Below, in pieces: positions 59,501 through 64,000 of a stretch of 64,000 nucleotides of DNA. Source of the stretch: Enoplolaimus lenunculus. Its lineage: Eukaryota > Nematoda > Enoplea > Enoplida > Thoracostomopsidae. The notes under the pieces are model-generated. The model was not told where the DNA came from. It did no database searches and saw only the letters and a list, made by a program, of their open reading frames with translations. How positions within the stretch are numbered: position 1 is the first letter of the stretch; the number at the start of each line of letters is the position of its first letter. The stretch covers positions 1 to 64,000 of the forward strand of contig JASANG010000166.1 of assembly GCA_030248215.1 (NCBI GenBank), read 5' to 3'. Position numbers and translations under genes: made by a program.

Positions 59501-59968
59501 TAGGAGCATGACGCTAGACCACGTACGCCCTATCTGATACCAAATGTCGAAAAAGTTTAACTATTAAGCAGAGTGTAAACGGATAGTAAAAATATCGAAA
59601 ACGGACAGTGATAATAAACAGAAGCACGAATTTCACAATACTGGCATATAACCTTTATAGATCAACAAAAAACATATATTTTTGAGACATTTCAGGATTC
59701 ACTACACAACATTAGCGATTACATTCATTCGCAATGGAAATCAATTCATCAGGTTAAACATGAACAAGCGATTGCGTATCATTCAGGCAAATCACTTTCA
59801 TCCAGAATCGATTTTTGGGCTTCAATGTTTACGGCAACTTTGTTGTTTGCTGGTTTTACACAAACGTTGCTAATACGAAGACAATTTTACTCGAGATTAA
59901 AAGCATCGTTCACTGACACGGCAACTTTTGAAACATTCGGTGCTGCCTCCAGCAGACCTGGTGTCTAA
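56515..59968 (+). CDS. p24/TMED cargo receptor, right copy, with alternative exons 3a/3b
   Basis: Mirror copy of the gene at 48115-51525. Exons 56515-56757, 57231-57351, 3a 58451-58575 or 3b 59146-59288, and 59696-59968. All splice sites and frames are intact and the protein sequence is essentially the same as the left copy. The two TMED genes point away from each other, with start codons about 5 kb apart across the palindrome centre, so any promoter is itself part of the inverted repeat. Exon 2 carries PIEPDEAYFSFQIVYPMS and ends in the Asp-Gly that is completed by either exon 3. Confidence 0.85.
56935..57180. mobile_element. 'aactcaga' foldback family copy, mirror of 50885-51110
   Basis: Same element in the right arm, in TMED intron 1. 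Confidence 0.5.
57890..58101. mobile_element. MITE family C, mirror of 49932-50144
   Basis: tacactgcaaaaaatggtgc ... ccattttttgtagtgta; lies between TMED exons 2 and 3a. Confidence 0.7.
58587..58820 (-). CDS. Candidate antisense terminal exon, right-arm copy
   Basis: Mirror of 49210-49446. The frame is one codon shorter through a local replacement (EINSELRRY here, EISIRELRRY on the left), and the rest is identical. Same acceptor, and the same AATAAA overlapping the stop. Confidence 0.28.
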   Translation of the reverse strand, partial: QQRAFVTSQFSHAGQTLLYAKVKNKLFLHNMTYFKNEINSELRRYITGAAWITFYDVYSIIHCDDVVLAAVYAIFKQ

Positions 59969-61218
59969 ATTTGAAGCCTGATTTGTTTCTTGGGAATCAG
60001 GTCAAAAATACAAAACGCTTTTCACGGTTTAAAAAACATATTCTTTATTAATAAAAATGGTATGTAAAAAGCGTTTTTGTATATATGCACAGCGTTTTGC
60101 TAATATAGCATCTATTTCAAACTTGTTAACCAAAACACGTGAGCCAAATTCGCGTAGTTGTAATACTGTGACACTCGACGGTAGATTGAACTCAAATACC
60201 GTGCACCGTGTGCCTGCCTTGTACAATTTGTAACCGCAGTAACAGGACATCCGTTTCCCGTAAAAACTGGTGTTCCTTTCCATTGTGAAAATACCTAAAA
60301 TTTTGCTTTCGGCCCATGTTTACTTTACGAGGCGTCCAGGTTTCTGGTGGGTCCATAAAAGAGTAGGTTTAGATTCTAGACTACATTTTTTGCTTAGGCC
60401 TTGGAACACATTTTTGAAACGCTTAGGCATAGGAATACGCTTTATCTACTGTTACGCCCTACAAAGTAACGTTGGCAAAATCTTAAAAAAATTGGGTGCA
60501 TCCAGTATTTTTGACGTCTCAGAAAGCTCGGTGAATATTTGTGTCCCTTAATGGTGTCGAGACATAAAAATAAAACATCTATGAAATTTTTATTTCAATT
60601 GATACATATCAACTATTGTTTATCTAAAGCTGCATATATACTTTAATGCCATATGCTCCAGTATACGCAACACGCGAATTTTTACTTTGCAAACAACAAA
60701 AATTTAGCATATCCGGGCTGAACACATTGTGTAGTTATGCTGTCAAAAATGCTTTTTGCCATTTTCCGCTACATGTTGTGCCTAAGCTACTGCTCCAGTT
60801 ATATCCATAACATTAATCGACCATGTTAACCATAAGGTCAAAACATTGTGAGACAGCTCAACTCAATACAGACTGCTACGCTAAGGCTTAGGATTAGGCT
60901 TCATTTAGAGTAGTTTCATATTCAGGTTAAGGCATACACTTAATGGGTGGCCTCTTATAGCTAACATGGCCATATTAACCATACAGGCATATTTTGTTTC
61001 ATTCATTAGGTTCCTCATAACATTTCTCTATCCTTTAAACTAACTAAAGCCAATATATAACAAACTGTTTCAAACGTTGAATTCGATCGAGCCGTATTTA
61101 TGCTTCAAAGACCCAACCATAAAAGCTAATGATGACCTTAACAATATATATACTACAGCGCATACTGCTCAAATGAACAAATTCTGAGTTAATATTTTCC
61201 AAGATCATGAGAGTTTAG

Positions 61219-63745
61219 CTATTTGCCTTCAGAAGATGTCTGATTCATAAGTTTCTCAATGTCTTTTATCGATACATTTGCGCTGCCCCGTAAAGCTGGT
61301 TTAGCCATGTCAGGACCAGGTCGCCAGCCAATCAGGCATATCATTTGAAACGTAGCAGGAACTGTTTTGTCTTCGTTAGCATACATTTCCTTAAGTAAAA
61401 AATAAAATATAAATCAATCCCTCAATGTTTTTTGGCCAATGCAACTTTTAGGGCAACAACTGTAGAATATAGACTTAAACTTAAGCATACTCTATTATAG
61501 TTTTATAGGAAAACGGGATGGTCCCAAAAGTAACATATGCCAAACTTCAGGTGGCAAAAGCACAATGAAGCTGTCGCAATTACAGATCCTTCGTCGAAGT
61601 CACAATATAAACACCCAAGAAATCTGACTTACGTGGAAACATGTGTACCTTTGATGTTAAATTTCTTTATGTTTTCGAAACTTGCGCATAGATAACAGTG
61701 TTAAATTTTTAACTGTTGGCAAGTTCAGTAGCCAAATTCCTAACACAAACGACATATACGCATCTTACACAAGTTACCATTTTCTGGCAATGTGTCAATC
61801 CTAAGTTTGCCCAAAAACACCAGCAGCTGTAGAATTCTAACCTTATAAATAGCATCGCATGCGGCAATAACATCACGTCTCAAATGTAACGGACGACGCC
61901 AAACAGCGTTGTTTTCTGCCATTTGTTGTAAATCGTTCATTAAATGAATAGACGTAGGATAATTGACAACAAGTTCATCGACATCAACAGTGATCATTTT
62001 AAATCCGGCTCGGTTTAACAAAGCACCAATATCGGCCACCTAAAATACACAAACAATAATTGAAATTATTATTTCCAGTTGATCAATATTGCAAAGCTAA
62101 AAGTTAGACATATGTTCTGACTGGATTAATCTTTCAAAGCTATATAATACGATGACGAGGTTCCTGGGTACAAGAATACGCTATCAGAACAGTTGTACAC
62201 ATTGAAATTGTTAATCCTACATTATCAAAGAAAAAAATCTACTCAACCTGTAAAGTTAGATTACCTGAACAAAGGGTGAAATATGAGGAGAAATGCCACC
62301 AAGCACAGATTGCTCTGCAAGCTGAAGGGAGCATCTAAGTTCGTACAGGGTATCTCCGCCAAACATTGCAGCGATTAAAGCGCCGTCATCTCGCAGATTA
62401 GCAAAAATGTTACGGAAGACACCTGAAATTGGAACGTCAACTATCAAAAAACTTGTGTCTGAGTGTAACCTGCTTCAAAATTCTAGTAGGCCCAGTAGAT
62501 CAACAGATGAAATGGCAGAGAATGAGGAGACTAATGTCATAAACCAGTCGTAGTGGGACTACATTTATTGAGCGAAGCTCGAACGCACGTAAGCAATTAA
62601 GGTAATATGCAAATTAGTTATTAGCTAACTATTCATTTATGGATTTTGGAGGTTTTTAAGCAATTTCCTAACATTCCTCGCAACCAAGGAACCCTTCAGC
62701 CACCCTAATAATTATTGAAATAATTTAAAGTCATATTTTTTTTCGTCAATTAAGCAACTATGCACAATAGGGCTTATCAATTATGCTTATATGCAAATTA
62801 TCTATTAGCTAACTACTCAATTATCGGTTTTAGAGGTTTGTAAACAATTTATTCAGATTGCTCGCACCAAAAAACCTTCAGCAAACCGTAATAATTATTC
62901 AAATAATTTAAAAAGTCCTAATTTGGTCTTGTCAATGAAGGTAATATGCAAATTAGCTATTAGCTAACTATTCGATTATCGGTTTCGGAGGTTTGTAAAC
63001 AATTTATTCAGATTCATCGCACCCATAAACCTTCAGTAAACCCTAATAATTATTGAAATAAATTAAAAAGTCCTAGTTTTGTCTTGTCAATTAAGATAAT
63101 ATGCAAATTAGCTATTAGCTAACTATTCAATTATCGGTTTTGGATGTTTAGAAACAATTTATTCAAATTCCTCGCACCTAAAAACCCTTTAGTGCTGAAA
63201 TTATATTGCTTTCAACCTTAATAATTAGTGAAATATTGTAAAAAGTCCTAATTTAGGCTTATAAACTATGCTAATATGCAAATTATCTATTAGCTAACTG
63301 CTCAAGTATCGGTTTTGGAGGTTTGTAAACAGTCTAGGCAGATTTCTAGCACCCAAAAACCCTTTAATGCTAAAATTAGATTGCTTCAAACTGTAAAAAT
63401 TAGCGAAATATTGTGGAAAGTCCTAATTTAGGCTTAATTAATTATGCAAATTAGCCTGTAGCTAATAAACGGCTTTAAATTTTAAAACCCCAATGCGAGG
63501 TTAACACCCCAATGTTCATGGGTCCTTGTAACTTTCGGTGCAAACGGAAATTTAAACTTAAGCTTTATAGTATGCAGTTTGATTAAAACAATAGTGAAAT
63601 ATCATGTCACTGAAGCCATTACAAACTCTAGAAACCGTAGGCCTGCTTACCAGGTAGATCATTTATCCAATGGAGAGATAAGCTTGATAGAAATAAATCG
63701 ACTGTTTGTTCCCGAAAAGGCCACCGTTCTTCATCCGCACAAATG
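61219..63745 (-). CDS. NDUFAF5: NDUFAF5 second copy, exons 3-6 (5' part outside the window)
   Basis: Exons 63651-63745, 62265-62422, 61842-62039 and 61219-61389 correspond one to one with exons 3-6 of the left copy, with intact splice sites, frame and stop. One residue differs in exon 5 (Ser in the left copy, Cys here, in AADAIYK-like context: AASDAIYK / AACDAIYK). Exons 1-2, which hold the presequence and SAM motif I, would fall at about 64.65-65.9 kb if the repeat continues. It cannot be decided here whether this copy is complete. Confidence 0.85.
62592..63480. repeat. Tandem repeat, mirror of 44610-45495
   Basis: Same unit number and order in the right NDUFAF5 copy's intron. Confidence 0.75.
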
Positions 63746-63861
63746 CTGTGAATTCAGAACAGAGGGGAAATCAAAATACACACCTATATGAATGATTTTC
63801 GTTGTATTCACTAACGTCAAAGTGACTAACCAACATAACAACCTATTATATATACATATAT

Positions 63862-64000
63862 CAAGGTGTAAGGCGGAACTGGATTATACCGGAATCGGAG
63901 CAGCAAATTTATACCGGAATTGTAATCGGAATCGAAACTAGAAATTTTGCGACTGTACGAATAATTTATATTGAAAAACATAATATTAATTTAAGGTGCC
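63862..64000. mobile_element. hAT MITE, cut by the window end
   Basis: Begins caaggtgtaaggcggaactg; mirror of the right part of 43871-44224. Confidence 0.6.

Larger units (their letters stand above)
53996..64000 (-). repeat. Right arm of the giant inverted repeat (runs off the window)
   Basis: Inverse complement of the left arm in the same order: TMED on plus, NDUFAF5 exons 6 to 3 on minus, the same MITEs and tandem repeat. One ~50-base insertion relative to the left arm lies near 58855-58905. The last base still matches 44086, so the repeat continues past the window. Confidence 0.93.

Noticed and set aside
1-64000. CRISPR arrays, bacterial operons, rRNA genes
   Set aside because: No evenly spaced direct repeats with unique spacers, no prokaryotic gene organisation, and no rRNA-like conserved blocks were seen; the genes have spliceosomal introns.

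Overview
The window is AT-rich animal nuclear DNA. Its genes are split by spliceosomal introns (58 nt up to about 3.2 kb), and the spaces are packed with short non-autonomous DNA transposons (MITEs), tRNA-derived SINEs and a few LINE scraps. The recognisable genes are conserved metazoan housekeeping genes, so I infer an invertebrate with a MITE-rich and perhaps highly heterozygous genome. I cannot name the species.

Layout. 1-9.3 kb is mostly repeats (a MITE with long inverted ends at base 1, SINEs at 4.7-5.3 kb), with one likely terminal coding exon at 6857-7237. 9.4-25.6 kb (minus) holds a complete methylmalonyl-CoA mutase gene in 19 coding exons; its introns carry many MITEs. 25.6-29.8 kb is repeats with no gene I can support. 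29.9-33.8 kb (minus) holds a five-exon gene for an unrecognised, low-complexity, acidic/Asn-rich protein. 33.8-42 kb is repeats, including a hAT-type MITE with a perfect 8-bp target duplication, SINEs, and a possible 88-aa membrane microprotein. 42.2-46.9 kb (plus) holds a complete six-exon NDUFAF5 gene (complex I assembly).

The most striking structure is a very large inverted repeat. From about 44.09 kb to the window end, the sequence is mirrored about ~53.9 kb. The left arm carries NDUFAF5 exons 3-6 (plus) and a p24/TMED cargo-receptor gene (minus). The right arm carries the same TMED gene (plus, 56.5-60.0 kb) and NDUFAF5 exons 3-6 (minus, 61.2-63.7 kb). The repeat still continues at base 64000. 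By eye the outer arms are almost identical, but the central ~3.2 kb (52.44-55.61 kb) is clearly more diverged. That fits either a real palindromic duplication kept alike by gene conversion, or an assembly U-turn between haplotypes at an old inverted repeat.

The TMED gene has two versions of its third exon, both intact in both arms. They start and end in the same phases and cannot be spliced together without a stop, so they look like mutually exclusive exons that swap part of the luminal GOLD domain. The genes do not form an operon. MUT and NDUFAF5 both act in mitochondria, whereas TMED acts in the early secretory pathway.
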